64,000 nucleotides of DNA from Microbacterium sp. 8M (GCF_902506375.1 NZ_LR733284.1:2235685-2299684), one strand, 5' to 3'; positions 16,299 to 25,400 are shown, numbered from the stretch's first letter. Numbers and translations are program-made. Notes: generated by a model from the sequence alone, not told the origin.

Positions 16299-18299
16299 AT
16301 GAGCACGGCCACGAACGTCGAAGCAACCGCAGTCTCAACGATCGAGTGGCTCTCCTCCCCCACGACCACGATCGTCGTGCCCGTCTATCAGCGCCAGTAC
16401 CGCTGGGACATCGGCGGCTGCGAGAAGCTGCTCTCGGACATCCGGGCGGTCGCCGACGAGGACGACCTGCATCGGCACTTCCTCGGCTCCATCCTCTCCG
16501 CCGAGGACTGCGCTCATCCCGACGCCGACCTCATCCTGATCGACGGGCAGCAGCGCATCACCACGCTCATGCTGCTCATCGCGGCACTGCACCACTCCGT
16601 GCGCGACACGGATCCGGCTCTGGCGGCGGAGCTCGAGCGGGTGCTCGTCCGCCCCGACGACCCCGCCCGGACGAAGCTCCGCCCGCACGACGCCTGGGCC
16701 GGCCTGTTCGAGTCCGTCGTCCTGGACCGCCGCAGCCCGGACCAGCCGGAATCGCGCTTCGACGACAACTACGCGTTCTTCCGCTCCCAGGTGCACGCCG
16801 ATGAGGCGCCGCGGATCTGGCGCGGTCTGCAGAAGCTGGAGCACGTGTCGATCACGCTCGGCGTCGCCGCCAGTGCGCAGCAGATCTTCGAGAGCCTGAA
16901 CTCGACCGGAGAGCCGCTGCGCGATCACGAGCTGATCCACAACTACGTGCTTATGGGCCTCTCGCACTCGGAGCAGCAGCAGGTCGAGGACGAATTCTGG
17001 CTGCCGATCGAGCGCAGCACGGGCGAGGCGATCGGCGCCTTCTGGCGGCATTACCTGATCATGACCACCGGACGCGAGGTCGCCGTCGACGGCGAGCACG
17101 GCGTGTACAGCGCGTTCCGGCACGAGTTCCCCCGCCCGGAGCTCCAGACGCTGCGCGCGCAGGCGCTCGTCTGGCGGGAGTACGCGGAGATCTACGGCGT
17201 GCTGCAGGATCCCGCGCAGGAACCGGATCCGGAGATCCGCCGGCAGCTCGCGTACGTCAACACGTTCGGCCGTTCGACCTACCCGCTCGTGATGAACGTG
17301 TACCGCGACCACCAGCGCGGCGCGATCAGCAAGGACGAGCTCATCCGCACTCTCGAGCGGATCCAGTCCCTCCTGCTGCGACGCGCCGTCGTCGGCGTCC
17401 CGACCGATCGCCTCATCGCGCGGCTGTGCCGGGCCAGGGCCGAGGGGCCGGAGCAGCTGCTCAAGGCCTTCGCCCGCATCACGCCCTCCGACGAGCGGAT
17501 CCGGGTGGCGCTGAAGTTCGCCGACCTGCCGCACGCGCTCTACGTGCTCGGGCGCATCCAGGGCGCGAAGGACCCGGGGGGCTACGACGTCGAGTACGTG
17601 GTGCCGCCGGCGCCGCACAACAACTGGTCCGGCGACGGGGTCCGGCTGTGGAGCGAGTACACGGAGGACGAGCAGAACAGCCATCGTGCTCTCGCCTCCA
17701 CGCTGGGAAACCTCACCCTGATCGAGGAGTCGCTCGCGGAGCGCGTCTTCGGCGACTCCTTCCCGAGCAAGCGCGACGCCTACCGCCGCAGCCGGATCGC
17801 GGGCACCGCGGCGCTCGCGGAGCTCGACGCGTGGGGCACTGCCGCGATCTCCCAGCGCACCGCGGCGCTCACCGACGACTTCCTGCGCATCTGGCCGCGG
17901 CCCGCCGTCACCGACATCGACGACGACGGCCTGACGCCGATCCTCGACGCCGTGCGCCGCCGCGGCTGGCCGGCGGGCTGGGAGCGCGAGTTCGAGTACG
18001 TGGAGTATCGCGGCGAGCGCTGGGACGTGCCCGATGTGAAGTACCTGTTCAACCGCGTCTTCCGCCGGGGCTGGGCGGACACCCGCGAGGCGCTCGAGGC
18101 GTTCAACGCGCGCAACGGCGGTCCGATCTACGACGAGAAGGCCTGGAACGGCCCCTGGGACCAGCTCGACGAAAGCCACTTCCTCTACATGGGCTGGGAC
18201 TCGAAGTACATGATGAGCGCCGTGCAGGGCCTCCTCGAGGAATCGGGACTGGCCGAAGAAGTGTTCGTGAAGTACTCCTACATCGGGAATGTGATGTGA
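16299..18299 (+). CDS. DUF262/DUF1524 (GmrSD-like) protein with altered nuclease motif
   Basis: This 666-aa protein has an N-terminal DUF262 domain with PVYQRQYRWD (residues ~29-38) and LIDGQQRITTLMLL, the ParB-like NTP-binding motif of GmrS and related restriction proteins. The middle to C-terminal part resembles DUF1524, the HNH nuclease of GmrD: the LGNLTL strand and the F-x-x-K-R-D-A-Y tail are present. The catalytic E-H-[IV]-x-P is replaced by VEYVVPP, losing the His. A further ~100 aa (GERWDVPDVKYLFN to the end) is unassigned. MSTATNVEATAVS at 16299 follows GAGGAGAAG. The next gene overlaps its stop by one base. It may be a type IV restriction/phage-defence protein or an inactive regulator of one. 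Confidence 0.75.
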   Translation: MSTATNVEATAVSTIEWLSSPTTTIVVPVYQRQYRWDIGGCEKLLSDIRAVADEDDLHRHFLGSILSAEDCAHPDADLILIDGQQRITTLMLLIAALHHSVRDTDPALAAELERVLVRPDDPARTKLRPHDAWAGLFESVVLDRRSPDQPESRFDDNYAFFRSQVHADEAPRIWRGLQKLEHVSITLGVAASAQQIFESLNSTGEPLRDHELIHNYVLMGLSHSEQQQVEDEFWLPIERSTGEAIGAFWRHYLIMTTGREVAVDGEHGVYSAFRHEFPRPELQTLRAQALVWREYAEIYGVLQDPAQEPDPEIRRQLAYVNTFGRSTYPLVMNVYRDHQRGAISKDELIRTLERIQSLLLRRAVVGVPTDRLIARLCRARAEGPEQLLKAFARITPSDERIRVALKFADLPHALYVLGRIQGAKDPGGYDVEYVVPPAPHNNWSGDGVRLWSEYTEDEQNSHRALASTLGNLTLIEESLAERVFGDSFPSKRDAYRRSRIAGTAALAELDAWGTAAISQRTAALTDDFLRIWPRPAVTDIDDDGLTPILDAVRRRGWPAGWEREFEYVEYRGERWDVPDVKYLFNRVFRRGWADTREALEAFNARNGGPIYDEKAWNGPWDQLDESHFLYMGWDSKYMMSAVQGLLEESGLAEEVFVKYSYIGNVM

Positions 18300-19561
18300 T
18301 GACGATCTCCGCCGCCCCCGTCCTGCGCCGCCGGATGATGGACCTGACCCTCGAGGAGCACACGCTCACGGTGCCGCTGGTGTGGTCGGATCCCGACGAC
18401 GGCCGCACGATCGATGTCTTCGCCTCCGTGGTGACCCGCGAGGGCGGCGAGGACCTGCCGTATCTGGTGTTCCTGCAGGGCGGCCCCGGATCCGAGGCGC
18501 CGCGCGCGCTGCACGCGCCGGCCGCGCCCTCGTGGCTGGATCAGGCGCTGGCGCACCACCGGGTGGTCATGATCGACCAGCGCGGCACCGGACGCTCCAC
18601 GCCCGTCGGCGACGGGATCCTCTCACGCGGTACGGACGCGGTCGCGGAGCATCTGACGCACCTGCGGGCGGACGCGATCGTCCGTGACTGCGAGGCGATG
18701 CGCGCGCACCTGGGGGTCGAGCGCTGGAACGTCCTCGGGCAGTCGTTCGGCGGTTTCACGACCCTGGCCTACCTGTCCACGGACGCGGCCTCGATCGATC
18801 GCGCCTATCTCACGGGCGGTCTCAGCACGGTCACGCGCACGCCCGACGAGGTGTACGCGCTCTGCTACGACAAGATGCGCGATGCCTCCGAGCGCTACTA
18901 CCGGCGCTTCCCCGAGCATCGCGACCGCATGCGCCGCCTCGTGGATCTCGCCGCGGCCGGCGACATCGTGCTGCCCGGCGGCGAGGTCGTCTCGCCGTCC
19001 CGACTGCGTTCGGTGGGCTCGGCCCTCGGCACGAACGACGGCTGGCAGAGCCTGTGGCAGCTGCTCGAGCAGGATCCCGACACGAACGCGTTCCGCTACG
19101 ACCTGGCCGCAGCGATGCCGTTCGGCGGGCGCAACCCGCTGTACTTCGTGTTCCACGAGTCCAGCTACGCGAACGGCCACGTCACGGCGTGGTCGGCGGA
19201 GCGCGTCGAGCCCGCGGACTTCGTCGAGGACGTGACGCTGTTCACGGGCGAGCACATCCGGCGGGAGTGGACCGAGACCGTCCCCGCGTTCCAGCCGTGG
19301 CGCGACGTCGCGCTGTCGCTGGCGGAGCACGCGTGGCCGAGGATCTACGATCCCGCCGCGCTCGCCGCGTCCGACGCGCGCGGGGCCGCCTCCGTCTACG
19401 TCGACGATCCCTACGTGCCGTTGGAGTACTCCCTGGAGACGGCCGCGCTGCTGCCCGGCATCCGCCTCTGGGTGACCAGTGAGCATCAGCACAACGGTCT
19501 GCGTGCCGGCCCCGTGCTGGAGCACCTGGTCGACCTCGCGCACGACCGCCGCATGCGCTGA
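18299..19561 (+). CDS. Alpha/beta hydrolase, prolyl-aminopeptidase-like
   Basis: This 420-aa hydrolase of the proline iminopeptidase group has LVFLQGGPGSEAP (oxyanion hole HGGPG-like), MIDQRGTGRST, the nucleophile elbow LGQSFGGFTTL and a C-terminal His in TSEHQHNGLRAG. These residues place it with S33 peptidases that remove N-terminal proline or related residues. Its ATG overlaps the TGA of the DUF262 gene as TGATG, so the two are co-translated. Whether it works with the DUF262 protein or is only a chromosomal neighbour is unknown. Confidence 0.85.
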   Translation: MTISAAPVLRRRMMDLTLEEHTLTVPLVWSDPDDGRTIDVFASVVTREGGEDLPYLVFLQGGPGSEAPRALHAPAAPSWLDQALAHHRVVMIDQRGTGRSTPVGDGILSRGTDAVAEHLTHLRADAIVRDCEAMRAHLGVERWNVLGQSFGGFTTLAYLSTDAASIDRAYLTGGLSTVTRTPDEVYALCYDKMRDASERYYRRFPEHRDRMRRLVDLAAAGDIVLPGGEVVSPSRLRSVGSALGTNDGWQSLWQLLEQDPDTNAFRYDLAAAMPFGGRNPLYFVFHESSYANGHVTAWSAERVEPADFVEDVTLFTGEHIRREWTETVPAFQPWRDVALSLAEHAWPRIYDPAALAASDARGAASVYVDDPYVPLEYSLETAALLPGIRLWVTSEHQHNGLRAGPVLEHLVDLAHDRRMR

Positions 19562-19674
19562 CGCCGCGCGTGGGCCCGGCGATAGCGAGCCGCCCGCGCC
19601 GCGTCAACCCCGTCGCGCCGAGCCCGCGGAGTTGCGATCGTGGTGTCCTCGACCACAAGGAGAGGAGCACGCCC

Positions 19675-19881
19675 ATGAGCGCTGCCAATCACGTGAAGCA
19701 CACCGGCGAGAAGATCGCGGGCAAGGCCAAGGAGGCCGCCGGCAAGGTCACCGACAACGAGAAGCTCGAGAACGAGGGCCGCCTGGATCAGACCAAGGCC
19801 GACCTCAAGGAGAGCGGCGAGCACCTCAAGGAGGGGTTCGAGAACGCCCGCGACCACGCCAAGGACGCGCTGGACGACTGA
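19675..19881 (+). CDS. CsbD family stress protein
   Basis: This 68-aa, very hydrophilic, Lys/Glu/Ala-rich protein includes HTGEKIAGKAKEAAGKVT, the CsbD signature. Relatives are induced under general stress (SigB in Bacillus); molecular function is unknown. AAGGAGAGGAG lies just before the ATG. A perfect 18-bp hairpin follows. Confidence 0.9.
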   Translation: MSAANHVKHTGEKIAGKAKEAAGKVTDNEKLENEGRLDQTKADLKESGEHLKEGFENARDHAKDALDD

Positions 19882-19895
19882 GGTCCGCGACGACT

Positions 19896-19931
19896 CGCCC
19901 CGCCCGGCATCGCGCGATGCCGGGCGGGGCG
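19896..19931. terminator. Bidirectional terminator
   Basis: A perfect 18-bp stem (CGCCCCGCCCGGCATCGC with its complement) with no unpaired loop lies between the convergent csbD and sugar-isomerase genes. No U-tract is obvious on either side. Confidence 0.65.
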
Positions 19932-19944
19932 GTGCGCGCACCGG

Positions 19945-20799
19945 CTACGCCCGGCTGTTCGCCCACGCAGCGGCGCGCTGGGCGCTCTCGTCCGGCGAGA
20001 TGCCGTCCGGGTGATCGACCTCGATGACGACCCATCCGTCGAAGTCCTCCCCCAGCGCAGCGAGGACGCGGTCGTTGTCGATGTCACCTCGCCCGGGTTC
20101 GGTGAGCACCCGCTGAGCGATCACCTGCGAGTAGCTCCCGGTCGCCGCGCGGAGGCGATCCTGATGGATGTCCTTCAGATGCAGGCCGCGCACGCGATCG
20201 GCGTGCTCGCCGAGAAACGCCACGGGGTCGATCCCGGCCCAGGTCAGATGCCCCGTGTCCGGGCCGAGGAAGACGGCGTCGGCCGGGGTCCTCTCGAGAA
20301 GGTGGAGCAGCTCCCCCTCCGTCTCCACCCACGTGCCGATGTGCTGGTGGAAACCGGCACGGATGCCGGCGTCCAGGAACCGCTCGGAGACGGCCCTCAC
20401 GTTGCGCGCGATCAGCTTCTCGCGCTCTTCGTCCGCGGCGACGCCGACGGCGGGGACAGCCATGCGCTCCGGGACCGCGCTGCCTGCGAGGAAGATCTCG
20501 CTCAGACCCAGCGCGCGATGAGCACGGGCGAGGTGGTCGACGGTCTCGAAGACCGGGTCGAGATCGGTCGTCGTGAGATCGAAGCTCACGTAACCGGGCG
20601 CCGGAGCGAGACCGGCGTCCTCGAGCTCCTGGGCGTATTGCTCGACCGCCGCGTCATCCAGGACCGCGATGCTCATGGCGCGGAACCCCGACGCGGCGAC
20701 GCGAGCGATGAGCTCCTGCCGTTTCGGAGCGAGGGCCCGATCCAGGTTTCCGTCGGGGCCTGCCAGCCACTGCAGCGGGTTGATGGCGAACTGATGCAT
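19945..20799 (-). CDS. Sugar phosphate isomerase/epimerase (xylose-isomerase-like TIM barrel)
   Basis: This 284-aa TIM-barrel protein is of the AP-endonuclease-2/IolE-like superfamily. GFHQHIGTWVETEGELLHLL, LGPDTGHLTWAGIDP, GLHLKDIHQD and VVIEVDHPDG contain the metal-binding His, Asp and Glu residues expected at the barrel mouth. It is the last gene of the five-gene operon starting with the solute-binding protein, 29 bp after the Gfo/Idh/MocA gene. In such pairs the barrel enzyme isomerises or cleaves the keto-sugar made by the dehydrogenase. The exact reaction is inferred. Confidence 0.85.
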   Translation of the reverse strand: MHQFAINPLQWLAGPDGNLDRALAPKRQELIARVAASGFRAMSIAVLDDAAVEQYAQELEDAGLAPAPGYVSFDLTTTDLDPVFETVDHLARAHRALGLSEIFLAGSAVPERMAVPAVGVAADEEREKLIARNVRAVSERFLDAGIRAGFHQHIGTWVETEGELLHLLERTPADAVFLGPDTGHLTWAGIDPVAFLGEHADRVRGLHLKDIHQDRLRAATGSYSQVIAQRVLTEPGRGDIDNDRVLAALGEDFDGWVVIEVDHPDGISPDESAQRAAAWANSRA

Positions 20800-20828
20800 G
20801 AAGGGTGACTTTCTCTGAGGGGTGAGGT

Positions 20829-22019
20829 TCAGGCTCGTCCGACGCCGACCGGCGTGGGGAGCAAGGCGTTGCGGCCCTGGGCGGCCAGCGGCCGCGGGCG
20901 CTCTGCGCGGCTCGTGATCGCGACCGGCGCCCGTGTCTCACCGGCCTCCGCGATGGCGGTGATGATCTCGACCACGTGTGCGGCGAGGTGCGCGGAGCAG
21001 CGCGGCTGCCGGCCCTCGCGAATGGCTTGCGCCGCCTCCGCGATGCCGAGGCCGCGCAGGTTCGCGCGCAGGGCCGCGGGTTGCCGGCTGTCGGCGATCT
21101 CGGATCGCTCGTCGGTGCCGTACCGGGTGAGGAACGCCGGGTCCCCGAAGTTGTTGGGGTTGGGGAAATGGATGATGCCCTCCGCGCCGAACACGTCCAG
21201 GCGTGTCGTCTCGGGATGCGGCGTCGTCGCGGTCCAGGCGAGCGTCAGCATCGCGGTCGCCCCGCTCGCGAATCGGATGATCGCGTCCGCGCCGAGCTGC
21301 GCCCCCTCCGACGCCTCGACGGGCTTCTCACCGGGCTGCCAGAGCGTCGACCTCGCGGTCACCTCCACGGCGGATCCGAAGAGCGACACCAGTGCGGTCA
21401 CGTAGTACGGCGCCATGTCCAGCAGGGGCGTCGCGCCTGCGGTGTACCAGCTGGACTCGTTCACCCTGCCGCGCACCATCACGGCCGACGCGAATGCGGG
21501 TCGGCCGATGGCGCCGGCGTCGAGCTCTGCGCGCGCCGCGCTGAAGCCCGAGCCGAGCAGGGTGTCCGGGGCCGCGGCGAGGACCAGCCCGCGACGATCG
21601 GCCTCGTCGGCGAGGGCGCGCGCCTCCGGGTAGGTCGGGGCCAGCGACTTCTCGGTGTACACGTGCTTGCCGGCCTCCAGCAGACGGCGCGTGGTGCCGA
21701 CGTGCGCGTGGATGGGCGTCAGGTTCACGACCAGTTCGACGGATGCGTCCTCGAGCAAGGCGTCCGGAGCGACGGCGCGCACGCCGTACTGCCGGCCCAC
21801 CTGCTCGGCGAGGGCGGAGTCGAGGTCGGCGATGGCGACGAGGTCGACGATCGGGGATTCGACGAGGTTCGGCAGGTACATGTGACTGACCAGGCCGCAG
21901 CCGAGCACGCCGATGCGCATTCGGGGCGGTGCCGTCGTGCCCTCGTCGAGGGGCGAGCCGCTCCCGGAGAGCTGGCGTTCGGAGGGCGTGGAGGGGGATC
22001 CGGTTCGGGCGCTGCCCAT
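20829..22019 (-). CDS. Gfo/Idh/MocA family oxidoreductase
   Basis: This 396-aa NAD(P)-dependent sugar dehydrogenase has a Rossmann fold with RIGVLGCGLVSHMYLP (G-x-G-x-x-x) at residues ~35-50, and AGKHVYTEKSLAPTYPEA with the catalytic E-K-[SP] motif. An N-terminal 33-aa extension precedes MRIGVLGCG, so the true start may be at 21920. The 22019 ATG is kept because AGGACGGA lies upstream. The gene is 39 bp from the permease stop and belongs to the transporter operon. The probable role is oxidation of an imported glycoside or of its sugar. Confidence 0.85.
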   Translation of the reverse strand: MGSARTGSPSTPSERQLSGSGSPLDEGTTAPPRMRIGVLGCGLVSHMYLPNLVESPIVDLVAIADLDSALAEQVGRQYGVRAVAPDALLEDASVELVVNLTPIHAHVGTTRRLLEAGKHVYTEKSLAPTYPEARALADEADRRGLVLAAAPDTLLGSGFSAARAELDAGAIGRPAFASAVMVRGRVNESSWYTAGATPLLDMAPYYVTALVSLFGSAVEVTARSTLWQPGEKPVEASEGAQLGADAIIRFASGATAMLTLAWTATTPHPETTRLDVFGAEGIIHFPNPNNFGDPAFLTRYGTDERSEIADSRQPAALRANLRGLGIAEAAQAIREGRQPRCSAHLAAHVVEIITAIAEAGETRAPVAITSRAERPRPLAAQGRNALLPTPVGVGRA

Positions 22020-22058
22020 GTCGAAGGTGTTCCGTCCTGTGAGTGTTCGGGTGGAGGG

Positions 22059-22946
22059 TTACTTGCCCACGCCTGCGGTGAGCCCTGCCAGCAGCTGCCG
22101 CCGGCCGAAGATGTACACGACGACGATCGGCAGCGTGGACAGGACGACCGCGGCGAGCACGGCGGGGACGTTCGTCGTGAACTCCCCCTGGAACGTCCAC
22201 AGCGCCAGGGGCAGCACCCGCTTGTCGGGGCTCTGCGTCAGCACGAGCGGGAAGATGAACCCGTTCCAGACGTTGAGGCCGTTGTAGACCGCGACCGTCG
22301 TGAGCGCCGGCCGGGCGAGCGGGACCACGAGGGTGGTGAGCGTGCGCCAGTCCCCCGCGCCGTCGACGCGCATGGCCTCGTACAGCTCACCCGGGATGTC
22401 GCGGAGGAAGTTGACGAGGATGATGATCGTCAACGGCAGCGCGAACGCGACCGAAGGCAGGATCAGGGCGACGAGGCTGTCGTAGAGACCGGCGCGGATG
22501 ATCATCAGGTAGACCGGGATGATGACGGCCTGCAACGGGATCGCGAGGCCCACCAGGATGAACGAGAACGCCCGGCGCAGCCACGGGTTGGACCGCGAGC
22601 CGCGCACGATCGCGTAGGCCGCCCCCAGCGCGAAGGCCACGGTGAGGACGACGGTCCCGATCGTGACGATCACGCTGTTGAGGAAGTAGGTCGTGAAGCC
22701 GCTGGCGAGCACCAGCCCGTAGTTGTCGAGGGTGGGGTGCGACGGCGGCAGCAGCGCGTTCTCGGAGAAGAACCCCTTCTGCGTCTTGAAACTCGTGATG
22801 ACGACGTAGTAGACCGGCACGATCGCGAAGATCAGCCAGAGCGTCGCCGCCAGCCCGCCGAGCACGTTCGGACGCTGGCGAGCGGTGCGGGAGGGTGTCG
22901 ACGCCGCCCGCTCGGCGCCGACGATGATCGCCTGGGTTGTCATCAT
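22059..22946 (-). CDS. Carbohydrate ABC transporter permease (MalG-like)
   Basis: This 295-aa inner-membrane protein has six predicted transmembrane segments, the first being LAATLWLIFAIVPVYYVVI. The EAMRVDGAGDWRTL loop is the EAA motif that contacts the ATPase, and the family is CUT1. Its ATG overlaps the stop of the first permease gene (ATGA). No ATP-binding subunit is encoded nearby, so an MsiK-like shared ATPase elsewhere is likely. Confidence 0.93.
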   Translation of the reverse strand: MMTTQAIIVGAERAASTPSRTARQRPNVLGGLAATLWLIFAIVPVYYVVITSFKTQKGFFSENALLPPSHPTLDNYGLVLASGFTTYFLNSVIVTIGTVVLTVAFALGAAYAIVRGSRSNPWLRRAFSFILVGLAIPLQAVIIPVYLMIIRAGLYDSLVALILPSVAFALPLTIIILVNFLRDIPGELYEAMRVDGAGDWRTLTTLVVPLARPALTTVAVYNGLNVWNGFIFPLVLTQSPDKRVLPLALWTFQGEFTTNVPAVLAAVVLSTLPIVVVYIFGRRQLLAGLTAGVGK

Positions 22947-23899
22947 GCCCCCTCGAGGTCGCTGGTCATCCGGCTGAAGCCGGTCAGTCTGGTCAGGGTG
23001 AGCGACAGGATCAGTCCGAGCGCGACGAGGATGATCGCCAGCACGCTCGCCGCGCCCATGTTGGAGCCCACGAAACCGGTCAGGTACATCTGCAGCGGCA
23101 GGATCCGCGTGGACGTTCCGGGGCCGCCCTGCGTCAGCACGTAGACGATGTCGAAGTACGTCAGCGAACCGACGAGGATGAGCGTCGACGACGTGATGAC
23201 CGTGTTCCGCAGCTGCGGCAGGGTGATGTGGAAGAACTGTGCGATCCGCCCCGCGCCGTCGAGCGTCGCCGCCTCGTACATCGACTCGGGGATCTGCTGC
23301 ACGCCACCCTGGTAGAGCAGCGCATGGAACGGCACGTACTGCCACGCGATGATGATGACGACGACGTAGAGCACCGTGTCCGGGTTGCCGAGCCAGTCAC
23401 GAGCGAGCCAGCGGAGCCCGGACGAGGCACCGAGGCCGAAGTTCGGATCCAGCAGGGCACGCCACGCGATGGCGATCGCCGCCGAGGAGATGAGCAGCGG
23501 GACGAAGAAGAGGACCGCGAAGACGGCGCGGTACTTCTGCTTGCCCGCGGTGAACACGCCGAGCAGCAGCGCCAGCGGGGTCTGGATCACCCAGCACAGC
23601 ACCATGACCAGCAGGGTCAGGCCGAGGGAATGCCAGGTCTCGGGATCGCCGAGCGCCGCGATCCAGTTGTTCAGCCCGGCAGGGGTGATCACGCCGATGC
23701 CGTCCCAGTTGGTGAAGCTGAGGCCCGAGACGACGACCAGAGGGATGATCGCGAACGCGACGAACATCACGAGCGCGGGAACGGCGTACAGGAAGCTCGG
23801 GCCGGCGGCGAGCCGGCGGCGCGAGGCGCGCTGCGGCCGACGTGTCCCGCCGGGGCCGGCCGTCGTGGCCGGCCCCGGAAGTGCGGTTGCAGAAGTCAT
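22943..23899 (-). CDS. Carbohydrate ABC transporter permease (MalF-like)
   Basis: This 318-aa CUT1 permease has six membrane segments starting at AGPSFLYAVPALVMFVAFAI and the EAA loop YEAATLDGAGRIAQFFH. It pairs with the MalG-like permease downstream (four-base overlap) and follows the solute-binding protein with a 5-bp gap. The N-terminal ~30 residues are cytosolic and Pro/Arg-rich. The ATG at 23899 (MTSATALPG) is the first reasonable start after the upstream stop. Confidence 0.93.
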   Translation of the reverse strand: MTSATALPGPATTAGPGGTRRPQRASRRRLAAGPSFLYAVPALVMFVAFAIIPLVVVSGLSFTNWDGIGVITPAGLNNWIAALGDPETWHSLGLTLLVMVLCWVIQTPLALLLGVFTAGKQKYRAVFAVLFFVPLLISSAAIAIAWRALLDPNFGLGASSGLRWLARDWLGNPDTVLYVVVIIIAWQYVPFHALLYQGGVQQIPESMYEAATLDGAGRIAQFFHITLPQLRNTVITSSTLILVGSLTYFDIVYVLTQGGPGTSTRILPLQMYLTGFVGSNMGAASVLAIILVALGLILSLTLTRLTGFSRMTSDLEGA

Positions 23900-23904
23900 G
23901 ATCG

Positions 23905-25203
23905 TTACTTGATGGTCGCGTTCATCGCTTCGGCGAACTGCTGTGGCGTCATCTGCCCCAGGAACACCTGGTCGAGGTTCGTGAGCAGCGCCGCCGCGGC
24001 TGCGGGAGCGATGGCCTGGTCCCAGGACAGGGTGAAGGCCGGTGCGTCCTTGGCCAGGTCGTAGACGTCGAGGAGGAAGTCGGCATTCGGACTCGCCTTG
24101 ATCTTGTCCTCGATGCCCTTCACGGGCGGCACGGCGCCGCCCTTGAGCACGTCGTCGACGTAGGCGTCGGTCATGTTTCCGGTCGCCAGGTATTTCTTCG
24201 CCGACTCCTGCTGTGAGGGGGATGCGTCCGCCGAGATGGACCAGTAGTTGGAGGCGTTGCCGACGACGTTCTTCGGGTCGCCCTTGCCGCCGGCGACGGT
24301 CGGGAACTCCGCCCATCCCAGGGAGGACTTCGCGAATGCGGGGTCGGTGGTCTGGAAGCTCGCGTACGCCCATGCGCCCTGCAGGATCATGGCTGCCTTG
24401 CCCGTCTGCACGAGCGCCGTGTCGGCGCTGCTGTCCGTGGCCACGGAGGCGTACCCGTCGATGAAGCCACCCGCCTTGACGAGCTGCTGGATCTTCTGCA
24501 GCGCCTCGAGGACAGCCGGGTCGGACCACGCGCCCTTCCGGTTCTCCTGGATCGCCTGGAACACGGACGGCCCGCCGATCCGCTCGGTGAGGTACTCCAG
24601 CCACATCAGCTGCGGCCACTTGCTCGCGCCGCCCATCGCGAACGGTGCGATCCCCTTCGCGTTGAGCGTCGACACGTCCTCGAGCAGCTCGTCCCAGGTG
24701 GCCGGCGGCGCGGAGATGCCCGCCTTCGCGAACAGGTCCTTGTTGTAGTACATCAGGACCGGCTGGACCGAGTTGTTCGGCACCGCGTAGAGCTTCCCGT
24801 CGATCTTCCCGTTGTTCGCGATCGACGGGAAGTAGTCGCTGACCAGCGACTCGTCGAGAGGGATGACCTTCTTCGAGTCGACGTAGGTCTTGAAGCTGCC
24901 CGCCCCTCCCCAGGACCAGATCAGCGTGGGAGCGTTGCCGGATCCGATCGCGGTGCGGATCTTCTGCTTGAAGGCGTCGTTCTGGAAGAACTGGACCTTG
25001 ATCGCGTCCTTCGGGTTCGCCTTGCCGAAGGCGTCGAACGCGTTCTGGATCGTGACCTGCTGCCCGGTCAACGACCAGGCGGTGGCAGGACCGCCCGAGC
25101 TGCCGCTCGGTCCGGCCGACCCGCACGCGGTGAGAGCCAGCGCTGCAGTGGCGGCGACCGCCACCAGGCTCGTGAGGCGCACGGTCTTCTGCGTGAGCTT
25201 CAT
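23905..25203 (-). CDS. Sugar-binding lipoprotein of a CUT1 ABC transporter
   Basis: This 432-aa extracellular solute-binding protein (SBP family 1) has a signal peptide MKLTQKTVRLTSLVAVAATA with lipobox LTAC, so it is lipid-anchored outside the membrane. Motifs include VQFFQNDAFKQKIRTAI and VQTGKAAMILQGAWAYASF, typical of oligosaccharide-binding proteins. First gene of the operon; GAAGGATGAGCG precedes the ATG. It is divergent from the LacI regulator and probably under its control. Next to a GH120 beta-xylosidase, its ligand may be a xylo-oligosaccharide or xyloside. Confidence 0.93.
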   Translation of the reverse strand: MKLTQKTVRLTSLVAVAATAALALTACGSAGPSGSSGGPATAWSLTGQQVTIQNAFDAFGKANPKDAIKVQFFQNDAFKQKIRTAIGSGNAPTLIWSWGGAGSFKTYVDSKKVIPLDESLVSDYFPSIANNGKIDGKLYAVPNNSVQPVLMYYNKDLFAKAGISAPPATWDELLEDVSTLNAKGIAPFAMGGASKWPQLMWLEYLTERIGGPSVFQAIQENRKGAWSDPAVLEALQKIQQLVKAGGFIDGYASVATDSSADTALVQTGKAAMILQGAWAYASFQTTDPAFAKSSLGWAEFPTVAGGKGDPKNVVGNASNYWSISADASPSQQESAKKYLATGNMTDAYVDDVLKGGAVPPVKGIEDKIKASPNADFLLDVYDLAKDAPAFTLSWDQAIAPAAAAALLTNLDQVFLGQMTPQQFAEAMNATIK

Positions 25204-25230
25204 CGCTCATCCTTCCTTCATTGGTGAGGA

Positions 25231-25257
25231 GTGCGCTTTCGGGAGAAAGTTTCGCAC
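25231..25257. promoter_or_regulatory. Nested inverted repeat upstream of the transporter operon
   Basis: Outer arms are GTGCG (25231-25235) and CGCAC (25253-25257). Inside them are CTTTC (25236-25240) and GAAAG (25245-25249). The element lies ~30 bp upstream of the solute-binding protein start and shares the GAAAG/TTTCGC vocabulary of the operator at 25318, so it may be a second LacI site. Confidence 0.35.
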
Positions 25258-25317
25258 TGTGTTTGCGTCTCAACCCACCGTCGGCCATTGCGATCCGCGT
25301 AGTCAAGCCGATCTAGC

Positions 25318-25332
25318 GCGAAAGAATTTCGC
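25318..25332. promoter_or_regulatory. Candidate LacI-family operator
   Basis: GCGAAAGAATTTCGC is a perfect 6-bp palindrome around a 3-bp centre in the divergent gap between the solute-binding protein and the LacI regulator. Size and symmetry fit a LacI-family operator controlling both directions. Confidence 0.5.
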
Positions 25333-25400
25333 TACCATGAAGTTGCCGTCGCGTTGTTTTCGCGACTAGGAATGACATCACGACCGAACGGAAGTCAACG

